Part shown: one piece after another, positions 49,883-57,720 of the stretch
Position numbering within the stretch: position 1 is the first letter of the stretch
How the letters are laid out: each line of letters starts with the position of its first letter
NCBI RefSeq assembly: GCF_018613415.1
Contig: NZ_JAGGQG010000014.1
Location: forward strand, 62,001 to 126,000
Length of the DNA: 64,000 nucleotides
Direction: 5' to 3'
From: Bacillus sp. ISL-18
GTDB taxonomy: Bacteria; Bacillota; Bacilli; Bacillales; Cytobacillaceae
The notes under the pieces: generated by a model
The model's input: only the letters and a program-made list of their open reading frames with translations
Databases searched by the model: none
What the model was told of the DNA's origin: nothing
Position numbers and translations under genes: made by a program

Positions 49883-51820
49883 ATGGAACAGAATCAATAT
49901 AAACGAAAAATTTATTTAGAAGATAAACCCCGTGTGCAAGCAAGAGAAGAAATTCTTAAGGCCTTTCAACAGACCCCTGAAATAGACTGGATGAATGTGT
50001 CAGAGGCCTTAGGCCGAGTGACCGCTGAGCCAATCTTTGCCCATGTCTCCTTGCCGCATTACCATGCCTCTGCGATGGATGGAATTGCTGTTATTGCCGA
50101 AAGTACGTACCAGGCACACGAACAAAACCCGCTATTACTTAAGATAGGTGAACAATTTTGCTTTGTTGATACCGGGAACGCCATTCCCACGCCCTTTAAT
50201 GCCGTTATTATGATTGAGCATGTCCATATCGTTGACGATGAAACAATTGAGATTATTGAACCGGCCACTCCTTGGCAGCATATCCGTCCAATTGGCGAGG
50301 ATATTGTTCAAGAAGAGATGTTGTTTCCGCAAGGACATACGCTCAGACCTGCAGACTTAGGCGTGCTATTGGCGGCACAGCAGCTAACAGTACCTGTTGT
50401 AAAGAAACCTGTGGTTACCATTATTCCAACCGGTAATGAATTAGTGGAAGCCCATGCTGATTTGTCACCTGGAAAAATAATTGAGTTTAACGGCACAGTC
50501 TTTTCCGGGTTTATTAAGGATTGGGGCGGCGAGCCGCGCCTGCATCGCATCGTTAAGGACGAACCGGAGAAAATTAAAGAAGTGCTTTTAGAGGCAGCGG
50601 AAACCTCCGATATGATTGTGATCAATGCCGGCTCTTCCGCAGGACGAAAAGACTTTACTGTTCACATCATTGCCGAAATTGGCGAGGTGTTTACCCATGG
50701 GGTCGCCGCACGGCCAGGTAAGCCTGTTATCTTAGGGAAAATAAACGGCAAAATTGTCGTCGGTGTTCCGGGCTATCCCGTGTCTGCTTACTTGGCACTA
50801 GAATGGTTTGTTCAGCCATTAATCTGTAAGTACTTAGGGATTCCTGTTCCGAAACGGCAAACCATCACGGTTAAGCTTGGCCGCCGCATCGTCTCTTCGA
50901 TGGGAGCAGAGGATTTTATCCGAATGAATATCGGCTATGTGAATGGACAATTTGTGGCCAACCCGCTTACCCGGGCAGCAGGGGTAACGATGTCCTATGT
51001 TAGGGCAGACGCTATGTTGATTATCCCGCCTAACATCAGCGGCTATGAACAAGGCGATGAGGCGGAAGTTGAACTGTTACGACCGCTGGAGGAAATCAAA
51101 CATGCAATCGTCTTTAGCGGCAGTCATGACCTAACCATCGATCTGTTATCATCCCAGCTGAAACGGGCACGGACAGAGCTGAAAATTGTCTCTTCCCATG
51201 TTGGCAGTATGGCTGGTATAATGGCGATTCGAAAAGGCGAGGCCCACGTAGCGGGCATTCATTTGCTAGACCCTAATACAAAACAGTACAATAGATCATA
51301 CGTAAATAAACTTTTAGCAGGTCAAGATGTCGTTTTATATCCTTTTTTAAAAAGGATGCAGGGCTGGATTTTGCCACAAGGCAATCCACTTGAAATCAAA
51401 ACCGTTACAGACTTAGTCCGCACAGGCGCAAACTTTGTGAACCGGCAAAAAGGAGCAGGCACCCGAATCTTGTTTGACTTACTATTAGAGGAAGCAGGCC
51501 TTAGCGCCGAAGAGATTACCGGTTATGACCGCGAGATGTTCTCTCATCTAGCGGTAGCGGCAGAAGTGAAAGGTGACCTGCGTGGTGCTGGGATGGGAAT
51601 TTATCCGGCAGCAAAGGCAATGGGGCTCGATTTTATTCCGGTCAACGATGAAGAATATGATTTAGTCATGAAACGTGATTTTTATGAAAGTGATAGCGGC
51701 CGGCAGCTCATTGATATCATCCAATCACCTGCTTTTAAGGAACAGGTTGAAAAAATTGGCGGCTATCAAGTCGTGGAGAACGCCGTGCCAAAGCGGTTGA
51801 CAGAAGAGGTGGAAGAATGA
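49883..51820 (+). CDS. MoeA-like protein fused to a periplasmic-binding-protein-like domain
   Basis: 645 residues. Residues 1-410 are a second MoeA (YHASAMDGIAV, STGN-type PTGNELVE, INAGSSAGRKDFT, GVPGYPVSAYLALEWF). Residues 411-645 form a PBP-like domain (AIVFSGSHDLTIDLLSSQLKR, GEAHVAGIHLLDPNT, NRQKGAGTRILFDLLLEEAG), related to ModA/LysR ligand domains that bind oxyanions. The fusion occurs in several Firmicutes and archaea; molybdate or tungstate sensing or delivery is plausible but unproved. A stand-alone moeA directly upstream suggests division of labour. Confidence 0.9.
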   Translation: MEQNQYKRKIYLEDKPRVQAREEILKAFQQTPEIDWMNVSEALGRVTAEPIFAHVSLPHYHASAMDGIAVIAESTYQAHEQNPLLLKIGEQFCFVDTGNAIPTPFNAVIMIEHVHIVDDETIEIIEPATPWQHIRPIGEDIVQEEMLFPQGHTLRPADLGVLLAAQQLTVPVVKKPVVTIIPTGNELVEAHADLSPGKIIEFNGTVFSGFIKDWGGEPRLHRIVKDEPEKIKEVLLEAAETSDMIVINAGSSAGRKDFTVHIIAEIGEVFTHGVAARPGKPVILGKINGKIVVGVPGYPVSAYLALEWFVQPLICKYLGIPVPKRQTITVKLGRRIVSSMGAEDFIRMNIGYVNGQFVANPLTRAAGVTMSYVRADAMLIIPPNISGYEQGDEAEVELLRPLEEIKHAIVFSGSHDLTIDLLSSQLKRARTELKIVSSHVGSMAGIMAIRKGEAHVAGIHLLDPNTKQYNRSYVNKLLAGQDVVLYPFLKRMQGWILPQGNPLEIKTVTDLVRTGANFVNRQKGAGTRILFDLLLEEAGLSAEEITGYDREMFSHLAVAAEVKGDLRGAGMGIYPAAKAMGLDFIPVNDEEYDLVMKRDFYESDSGRQLIDIIQSPAFKEQVEKIGGYQVVENAVPKRLTEEVEE

Positions 51821-52284
51821 AAATGTATGAAATCTCAAAGGATCCGATTGATATACAAGCGGTAATTGATAAAGTAGTTCAACGGGAAGCTGGTGCGATT
51901 ACCACCTTTATTGGGACCGTACGTGAACTAACAAACGGTAAGAAAACGTTGTTTTTAATCTATGATGCCTATGAAGCGATGGCCGTAAAAAAATTGGAGC
52001 AGATTGGCCGGGAAATTGAAGAGCGCTGGGAAGGATCAAAGGTGGCGATCACGCACCGCGTCGGCCGGTTAGATATTACAGATGTGGCAGTCGTCATTGC
52101 TGTTTCAACGCCGCACCGGGCGGATGCCTATGAAGCCAACCGCTATGCGATTGAACGAATTAAAGAAATCGTCCCGATCTGGAAGAAGGAACATTGGGAG
52201 GATGGCGAAGCCTGGATGGGAAACCAGCTTGAAACGGTTGCTTATCCTAGTGGTAAACCTGAGGCAGGTGATTTAGATGAATAA
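51817..52284 (+). CDS. moaE: Molybdopterin synthase catalytic subunit MoaE
   Basis: 155 residues, overlapping the previous stop by 4 bases. Motifs GAITTFIGTVRE, VAITHRVGRLDITDVAVVIAVSTPHRADAYEA and PIWKKEHWEDGEAW with the conserved lysines mark MoaE. With MoaD it converts cyclic pyranopterin monophosphate to molybdopterin. Its 3' end overlaps moaD by 8 bases. Confidence 0.94.
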   Translation: MKMYEISKDPIDIQAVIDKVVQREAGAITTFIGTVRELTNGKKTLFLIYDAYEAMAVKKLEQIGREIEERWEGSKVAITHRVGRLDITDVAVVIAVSTPHRADAYEANRYAIERIKEIVPIWKKEHWEDGEAWMGNQLETVAYPSGKPEAGDLDE

Positions 52285-52510
52285 GGTCTTGTTCTTTGCG
52301 CACTTGCGAGATGCGGTCGGTGAGGAGTTCTTGTCACTTAAGGCTGCCGGTAAAACGGTTGCTGAATTGAAGACAGAACTGGCTGCTAAATATGATATAC
52401 CGCAGATGGATACGGTTATGACCGCCATCAACGAAGAGTTTGCCTCCAATGATGAGGTAATCCGTGAAGGGGATGAAATTGCCTTCATTCCACCGGTGAG
52501 CGGCGGTTGA
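52277..52510 (+). CDS. moaD: Molybdopterin synthase sulfur carrier subunit MoaD
   Basis: 77 residues with the ubiquitin-like fold and the required C-terminal di-glycine (FIPPVSGG), which is thiocarboxylated after activation by MoeB. It forms the synthase with MoaE, whose gene it overlaps. Last gene before a terminator and a repeat. Confidence 0.94.
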   Translation: MNKVLFFAHLRDAVGEEFLSLKAAGKTVAELKTELAAKYDIPQMDTVMTAINEEFASNDEVIREGDEIAFIPPVSGG

Positions 52511-52534
52511 TTTAGACAGGTTGAACTAGTTTAA

Positions 52535-52559
52535 GCTCGCCATGTGTGGCGAGTTTTTC
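52535..52559 (+). terminator. Terminator after moaD
   Basis: CTCGCCA (52536-52542) pairs with TGGCGAG (52547-52553), then TTTTTC. Confidence 0.8.
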
Positions 52560-52563
52560 TAAA

Positions 52564-52809
52564 AGGCTCTGTTAAGGGTTATTGCTGATTTTTAGCATGT
52601 TGATTGGAACGAACGGAAGGCGGCGAAGACTCCTCGAAAATGCTATCGCATTTCCTTCGTGCGTGGGCGGATTCGAGGATGCAAATTCAAAGTCCTGCGG
52701 GAGTGAGGGGCAGGGGAGACCCCACAGGCCGCAAGTGCGCCGAGGAGGCTCCCCTGCACGCCCGCGGAAAGCGAAGCCGCCTGGAGTGGAAATCAATATT
52801 CAAGATTAG
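52564..52809. repeat. GC-rich foldback element, copy 2, with a 60-base insertion
   Basis: Matches the 8543-8731 element (GGAAGGCGGCGAAGACTCCT ... GCGGAAAGCGAAGCCGCC, then GGAGTGGAAATCAA) but carries about 62 extra bases (roughly 52636-52697) between two copies of a short TCCT junction. Frames across it (for example 52582-52813) are shadows. Confidence 0.85.
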
Positions 52810-52837
52810 ATAAGAACGTATAAAATGGCTATGAAAA

Positions 52838-52905
52838 TTGTCCAACGCCAGCGCCCCGCGACTAGTGACGTCGCTAAACGGGCGCTTGCGCTTTTCGATG
52901 GGGGA
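52838..52905. repeat. AGCGCC-type dispersed repeat, short copy
   Basis: AATTGTCCAACGCCAGCGCC ... GGGCGCTTGCGCTTTTCGAT, in reverse orientation, ending immediately before the GGGGGAAC ribosome binding site of moeB. Confidence 0.7.
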
Positions 52906-52911
52906 ACAATT

Positions 52912-53931
52912 ATGAACGAACGCTATTCACGACAAGTCCTTTTCTCAGGAATCGGCCAGGAAGGACAAGCAAGGATTGGCAAAAAGCATGTCCTTATCAT
53001 TGGGGCCGGAGCGTTAGGCTCTGGGAGTGCTGAAATCCTGACGCGAGCCGGAGTTGGAAAAGTAACCATTGTCGATAGAGATTATGTTGAGGCGAGTAAT
53101 CTTCAGCGTCAGCAGCTCTATACAGAAGAGGATGTGGCCGAAAAGCTGCCAAAAGCAGCAGCAGCAGAAAAACGGCTGCGCGCTATTAATTCGGATGTAG
53201 AGATACGGGCGATCATCGGTGATGCTTCTCCGGAAATGCTGGAAGAATTGGTTGTGGATGTTAATTTAATGATCGATGCGACAGATAATTTTGAAACCCG
53301 AATGTTGATGAATGATGTGGCGCAGAAATATCAAATTCCCTGGATTTATGGAGCCTGTGTCGGCAGCTTCGGAATGAGTTTTTCCATTATCCCTGGGAAA
53401 ACGCCATGTTTAAATTGTTTGCTCCGTACCATTCCGCTCCAGGGAATGACCTGTGACACGGGCGGGATTATTTCCCCCGCTGTGCAAATGGTGATTGCCC
53501 ATCAAACAGCTGAAGCCTTGAAAATTCTGGTTGAGGATTGGGAGGCAGTCAGGACAACGTTTGTCAGTTTTGATTTATGGCGAAATCAATACACAAGTTT
53601 AAAAATGTCGAAGGCGAAGTTTGCGGGCTGCTTGTCTTGTGGTGAGGAACGGACCTATCCTTATTTGGACCAAGAAAACAGGACAAAGACCAGTGTCCTG
53701 TGCGGCCGCGATACCGTCCAGATCCGCCCGTCAAGCTATGGCGATGTTTCCCTGGAAAAGCTCGCGGGACAACTGAGTTCGTTAGGTTACCAAGTGAAAG
53801 GAAATCCTTACTTGATATCGGTCGAAATGGGGGCGGAGCGGATGGTTATTTTTCAAGATGGCCGCGCGCTCATCCATGGTACGAAAGATTTGACTCACGC
53901 CAAGTCAATCTATCAACGAATACTAGGTTGA
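52912..53931 (+). CDS. moeB: MoeB/ThiF-family adenylyltransferase
   Basis: ATG 52912 (behind GGGGGAAC) gives 339 residues starting MNERYSRQVLFSGIGQEGQ; the open frame upstream lies in repeat DNA. The Rossmann motif VLIIGAGALGSGSAEILTRAGVGKVTIVDRDYVEASNLQRQ, the zinc cysteines (CLNC, CLSC) and the DATDNFETR segment are those of MoeB/ThiF. It adenylates the MoaD C-terminus. A C-terminal extension of about 90 residues lacks rhodanese cysteine motifs. A ThiF role is possible, but the cluster favours MoeB. Confidence 0.9.
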   Translation: MNERYSRQVLFSGIGQEGQARIGKKHVLIIGAGALGSGSAEILTRAGVGKVTIVDRDYVEASNLQRQQLYTEEDVAEKLPKAAAAEKRLRAINSDVEIRAIIGDASPEMLEELVVDVNLMIDATDNFETRMLMNDVAQKYQIPWIYGACVGSFGMSFSIIPGKTPCLNCLLRTIPLQGMTCDTGGIISPAVQMVIAHQTAEALKILVEDWEAVRTTFVSFDLWRNQYTSLKMSKAKFAGCLSCGEERTYPYLDQENRTKTSVLCGRDTVQIRPSSYGDVSLEKLAGQLSSLGYQVKGNPYLISVEMGAERMVIFQDGRALIHGTKDLTHAKSIYQRILG

Positions 53932-53940
53932 ATGGGAAAT

Positions 53941-53969
53941 CCGGACCGGGCTTGGTTCGGGTTTTTTTA
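53941..53969 (+). terminator. Terminator of moeB
   Basis: CCGGACC pairs with GGTTCGG (one wobble), followed by GTTTTTTT. Confidence 0.8.
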
Positions 53970-54040
53970 TGTCCTGTATGGGGGATTTTACAAAAATTCC
54001 TATCCTTCTCATTAAGGCACATCCCTCTTACGAATCGACA

Positions 54041-54056
54041 TGTTCCACGTGAAACA
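54041..54056. promoter_or_regulatory. parS site (Spo0J/ParB centromere)
   Basis: TGTTCCACGTGAAACA fits the 16-base B. subtilis parS consensus TGTTNCACGTGAAACA at every position and sits in a longer palindrome (54037-54060). It lies in an intergenic region just before ywdI, in the part of the chromosome where B. subtilis also carries origin-proximal parS sites. Confidence 0.95.
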
Positions 54057-54144
54057 TGTCGAAAAACGAAACAGGTCTATTTTTTCGTAAAATCGACGAT
54101 AATCATGTAGAATAAATAAGAGATTGAATGTAGAGGTGTCACAC

Positions 54145-54453
54145 ATGAATATATCGGTTGAGAAATTACTGGCTAAAATAGAGAATGAGTTGAAACTAGC
54201 TAAGACGAGTTCAAAGGAAGAAACCTTAAGAGAAAAGATTTACTCTATTAAAATATTATGCGAACTCATCCTAGATGAAAAGCAAGCTAATGTGAAGCCT
54301 GCTGCAGCAGCGATTCAGCCGGCCGTCACCCAGCAGGTCTATCAGCAGCCATTAATGAATCAACAAGTATTTCAGCAAGGCTCGTCATTACAGCAGCTGA
54401 AAAAGCTCGATATGGAAGATGAAGCAAATGGGGATTCACTATTTGATTTTTAA
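54145..54453 (+). CDS. ywdI: YwdI-family protein (DUF5327)
   Basis: 102 residues from ATG 54145, behind GAGGTG. The N-terminal 50 residues are a helical pair (SVEKLLAKIENELKLAKTSS, YSIKILCELILDEKQ), the rest is rich in Gln and Ala, with an acidic end DSLFDF. No known function. Its position before the DUF423 gene matches ywdI in B. subtilis. Confidence 0.82.
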   Translation: MNISVEKLLAKIENELKLAKTSSKEETLREKIYSIKILCELILDEKQANVKPAAAAIQPAVTQQVYQQPLMNQQVFQQGSSLQQLKKLDMEDEANGDSLFDF

Positions 54454-54470
54454 GATGGGAGAAATTAGCC

Positions 54471-54842
54471 ATGAAAGTATTTATTATTGTTGGGGCGATT
54501 AACGCCTTTTTAGCGGTAGCACTGGGAGCGTTTGGCGCACATGGACTTAAGGACAGACTCGATGCCCACTATTTAGAGATTTGGAAAACGGGTGTAACCT
54601 ATCAGATGTTTCATGCAACTGGAATTCTAATTATTGGTATGCTTCTTGGTAAAGTACCAATGAGCTCTCTTTTTAATTGGTCGGGATGGCTAATGCTGGT
54701 TGGGATCATTTTCTTCAGCGGCAGCTTGTATCTTTTGAGCTTAACGAAGGTTGGCGTGTTAGGCGCGATTACACCGATCGGTGGAGTTTGCTTTTTGGCA
54801 GCCTGGGTATTAATGATTGTTGGAGCAGTAAAGAATTTTTAA
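54471..54842 (+). CDS. ywdK: DUF423 membrane protein YwdK
   Basis: 123 residues with four predicted membrane spans. The start FIIVGAINAFLAVALGAFGAHGLKDRL is the DUF423 hallmark. Function unknown. It starts 17 bases after ywdI and ends at a strong bidirectional terminator shared with gerQ. Confidence 0.9.
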   Translation: MKVFIIVGAINAFLAVALGAFGAHGLKDRLDAHYLEIWKTGVTYQMFHATGILIIGMLLGKVPMSSLFNWSGWLMLVGIIFFSGSLYLLSLTKVGVLGAITPIGGVCFLAAWVLMIVGAVKNF

Positions 54843-54846
54843 TAGC

Positions 54847-54883
54847 AAAAAGGCATTGGGAGAGACCCGATGCCTTTTTTTTT
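54847..54883. terminator. Bidirectional terminator between ywdK and gerQ
   Basis: AAAAGGCATTGGG pairs with CCCGATGCCTTTT, followed by nine T residues. Confidence 0.92.
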
Positions 54884-54891
54884 ACCCTTAT

Positions 54892-55371
54892 TTATCGAGG
54901 TGGGTAAGTACCTAATGATGGGCCGCTGCCAAATGGATATTCATACTCTATTTCCTCAGAGAAGGTAATATAGTCAACCGCAACCATCGGAATGAGATAG
55001 CGAGTTCCGACCTGAGGATCACTTAAGATGACGTGGTCCCGACCAGCTGCTTCAATAATTCCTTTAAATTCCTTGGCATTCCACTGATTATTGCCTTCAA
55101 AGGTTGCAAATACGCTTACTAATTTTCCTTTGTTCAAGCGAAGAATATTTTCAATGTAAGACTGCTCGATTGGCAGCATGCCAGGAGCTGATGCAGATCC
55201 TTGCGCAGGTGGTGTTGTGGGCATGCCTCCAACTCCAGGCTGCGGAAAGGGTTGTTGGAAACCTTGCTGGCCAGGCATGAAACCTTGCCCGCCTGCGATC
55301 GGTTGTGCACCCTGCTGGCCGGCTGCACCTGTATAAGGCTGAAATCCTTGAGGATTGTAATATTGACTCAT
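54892..55371 (-). CDS. gerQ: Spore coat/germination protein GerQ
   Basis: 159 residues. The N-terminal half is rich in Gln, Gly and Pro (the region crosslinked by transglutaminase Tgl in B. subtilis), the C-terminal half is the conserved domain (SYIENILRLNKGKLVSVFATFEG, VILSDPQVGTRYLIPMVAVDYI). GerQ sits in the spore coat/cortex interface and is needed for the cortex lytic enzyme CwlJ. Convergent with ywdK, as in B. subtilis. Expression should be mother-cell specific; I could not fix the sigma-E/K promoter. Confidence 0.93.
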   Translation of the reverse strand: MSQYYNPQGFQPYTGAAGQQGAQPIAGGQGFMPGQQGFQQPFPQPGVGGMPTTPPAQGSASAPGMLPIEQSYIENILRLNKGKLVSVFATFEGNNQWNAKEFKGIIEAAGRDHVILSDPQVGTRYLIPMVAVDYITFSEEIEYEYPFGSGPSLGTYPPR

Positions 55372-55592
55372 CTTTTTCCCTCCTATAAAAAATTCATAAA
55401 TAATAAGTACAACTAGACGAATGACCTAACATTTGTATTCATACTCCATTGAACCTAAAATGTTGACAGTTTTTTCGGCTCTTTTCTCACCTCTTTTTGA
55501 TGAGACTTTCGGAGCTTCATTTTAGACTCGCTGTTAAAATAGTATGAGGAGAAGGAATCAAATATGACTGAATGAACAGGAGGATAAAACAG

Positions 55593-55631
55593 AAAAAAAA
55601 TTCTCGAAGCATGTGCCTCGAGAACTTTTTT
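55593..55631 (-). terminator. Terminator of hemQ
   Basis: Minus strand TTCTCGA/TCGAGAA stem followed by TTTTTTTT. Confidence 0.8.
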
Positions 55632-55636
55632 ATTAA

Positions 55637-56380
55637 TTAAACGTGGAGAAAGCGCGGTACAGTTTCTTCTTCTAGCAGATTGCCGACGAAAAAGGCGCCA
55701 AATTCACCATAGCGGGCGCTGACCTCATCAAAACGCATTTCATAGACGAGCTTTTTAAACTGAAGTACGTCTTCAGCGAATAAGGTAACGCCCCATTCGT
55801 AGTCATCGAAGCCAACCGAACCAGTGATAATTTGTTTTACTTTCCCGGCATATGTACGGCCAATCATGCCATGGCTGCGCATCATACTGCGGCGCTCTTC
55901 CATCGGCAGCATGTACCAGTTATCATTGCCTTGACGGCGCTTGTCCATTGGGTAGAAGCAGACATGCTTAGCTTTTGGCAATGTTGGGTAAAGACGTGCA
56001 AGGATTTGCGGATTTTGGTAAGGATCTTCACCTGCTGGCAGATAGTTGCTGAGCTCCACTACGGATACATAGGAATGAGCTGGAAGGGTGAATTCCGCTA
56101 ATTTTGTTTTATTAAATTGAGTTTCAATTTCGTTTAACTCCTCCATCGTTGGACGAAGGATCATCATCATAAAATCGGCTTTCTGACCGACGATTGTATA
56201 TAAAGCATGGCTGCCCTCTTTGCGTGCCTGTGTCTCATTCCATTTTTCAACAAGACTTAAAAACTCGTGAATCGCGGCCTCGCGCTCATCACTTGAAAGC
56301 ATTTTCCAAGTTGTCCAATCAACGGTACGGAAATCATGAAGGCAATACCAGCCATCAAGCGTCTGTGCTGCTTCACTCAT
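55637..56380 (-). CDS. hemQ: Coproheme decarboxylase HemQ (ChdC)
   Basis: 247 residues from ATG 56380, behind AGGAGTG. Chlorite-dismutase-fold family. The catalytic tyrosine lies in CFYPMDKRRQGNDNWYML and the haem-ligand histidine in RSMMRSHGMIGRTYAG. It converts coproheme III to haem b, the last step of the coproporphyrin-dependent pathway of Gram-positives. Divergent from pta, as in B. subtilis (ywfI-pta). Confidence 0.95.
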   Translation of the reverse strand: MSEAAQTLDGWYCLHDFRTVDWTTWKMLSSDEREAAIHEFLSLVEKWNETQARKEGSHALYTIVGQKADFMMMILRPTMEELNEIETQFNKTKLAEFTLPAHSYVSVVELSNYLPAGEDPYQNPQILARLYPTLPKAKHVCFYPMDKRRQGNDNWYMLPMEERRSMMRSHGMIGRTYAGKVKQIITGSVGFDDYEWGVTLFAEDVLQFKKLVYEMRFDEVSARYGEFGAFFVGNLLEEETVPRFLHV

Positions 56381-56548
56381 TATAATCACTCCTAAATAAT
56401 CATTCTGCTTATTACCAATCTTAACTATATCATAGTTTGACCAAATGCCGCCTTAATAAAACTCTATATTCAGAGAAGTGGATATTTAAATAAAAAAGGG
56501 TAAATAGTAAGAATGAGAGTGTAATTTTTTGAAAACAAAAACTTTTTC

Positions 56549-56605
56549 ATGAAACCGCTGCCTGTGACTTACATTGCTTGAAATTTTATCATGGTAAAGT
56601 ATGCT
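56549..56605 (+). promoter_or_regulatory. pta promoter with upstream cre-like activation site
   Basis: TTGAAA (56578-56583), 16-base spacer, TATGCT (56600-56605). Upstream, ATGAAACCGCTGCC (56549-56562) resembles a cre box. Its centre is about 56 bases before the expected start point, close to the position where CcpA activates pta in B. subtilis. Confidence 0.55.
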
Positions 56606-56640
56606 AGAAGAGGTAGCTTTTTTAAGGGAGGATTAGTGTA

Positions 56641-57612
56641 GTGAGTGATTTATTTGAAGGATTAAAAGAGAAGATTTCTGGACGTAACTTGCGAATTGTG
56701 TTTCCTGAAGGGTTGGATGAGCGGATTATCCGTGCAGCCAGCCGTTTGGCTGAGGAGAATTTAATCACACCGATTTTAGTTGGAAATATTGAGCAAGTAC
56801 AAACAAAGGCTAAAGAGGTTGGCGTTTCTTTGGAGTCTGCAGAAATTTATGACCCTGCTACATATGCAGGCATGGAAGAATTAGTAGCAGCATTTGTGGA
56901 CCGCCGCAAAGGCAAGGCAACTGAAGAAGATGCCCGCAAAATTTTGCTGGATGAAAATTATTTCGGTACGATGCTCGTATATTTAAATAAAGCACATGGT
57001 CTTGTCAGCGGTGCGGCTCATTCAACGGCTGATACAGTTCGTCCAGCACTGCAAATCATCAAAACGAAAGCTGGCGTGAAGAAGACGTCTGGCGTGTTCA
57101 TCATGGTTCGGGAAGATGAGAAATATGTATTTGCCGATTGTGCGATCAATATTGCACCGGACAGCAATGATTTAGCGGAAATTGCGATTGAGAGTGCGAA
57201 GACGGCGGAAATGTTTGATATTGAGCCGCGGATTGCCATGTTAAGCTTTTCGACAAAAGGTTCGGCTAAATCACCGGAAACGGAGCGTGTTGCGGAGGCT
57301 GTAGAGGAAGCAAAACGCCGCGATGCATCGCTTGTCTTGGACGGAGAATTTCAATTTGATGCCGCATTTGTTCCTTCCGTTGCGAAAAGTAAGGCACCTG
57401 GTTCTGTACTGCAAGGCGATGCCAACGTGTTTATTTTCCCAAGCCTTGAAGCAGGAAACATCGGCTATAAAATTGCTCAGCGTTTAGGCGGATTTGAAGC
57501 AGTTGGTCCGATTTTACAAGGGTTAAATGCACCCGTAAATGACTTATCACGCGGCTGTAACGAAGAAGATGTGTACAAGCTTGCGCTGATTACAGCGGCA
57601 CAAGGATTATAA
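56641..57612 (+). CDS. pta: Phosphate acetyltransferase
   Basis: 323 residues, GTG start behind AAGGGAGG. Short-form Pta without the N-terminal regulatory domains of the E. coli enzyme. Motifs RIVFPEGLDERIIRAA, GLVSGAAHSTADTVRPALQII and LQGLNAPVNDLSRGC are typical. It interconverts acetyl-CoA and acetyl phosphate for acetate overflow, with AckA encoded elsewhere. Confidence 0.96.
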   Translation: MSDLFEGLKEKISGRNLRIVFPEGLDERIIRAASRLAEENLITPILVGNIEQVQTKAKEVGVSLESAEIYDPATYAGMEELVAAFVDRRKGKATEEDARKILLDENYFGTMLVYLNKAHGLVSGAAHSTADTVRPALQIIKTKAGVKKTSGVFIMVREDEKYVFADCAINIAPDSNDLAEIAIESAKTAEMFDIEPRIAMLSFSTKGSAKSPETERVAEAVEEAKRRDASLVLDGEFQFDAAFVPSVAKSKAPGSVLQGDANVFIFPSLEAGNIGYKIAQRLGGFEAVGPILQGLNAPVNDLSRGCNEEDVYKLALITAAQGL

Positions 57613-57620
57613 GAAGGAAT

Positions 57621-57652
57621 GGGCTGGTCCAAGCGAGGGCTGGCTCTTTTTT
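57621..57652 (+). terminator. Weak terminator of pta
   Basis: A wobble-rich GGTCC/GGGCTGG hairpin followed by seven T residues. Confidence 0.45.
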
Positions 57653-57720
57653 TGCGTGGCTGTTTAAGTTTGCTTCTTTTTGATAAAATAAGCGTATTAA
57701 ACCAGTAAGGAGTTACAAGT

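Noticed and set aside
52582..52813. Overlapping 70-75 codon frames after moaD
   Set aside because: They lie inside the GC-rich foldback element and are shadows of its structure.
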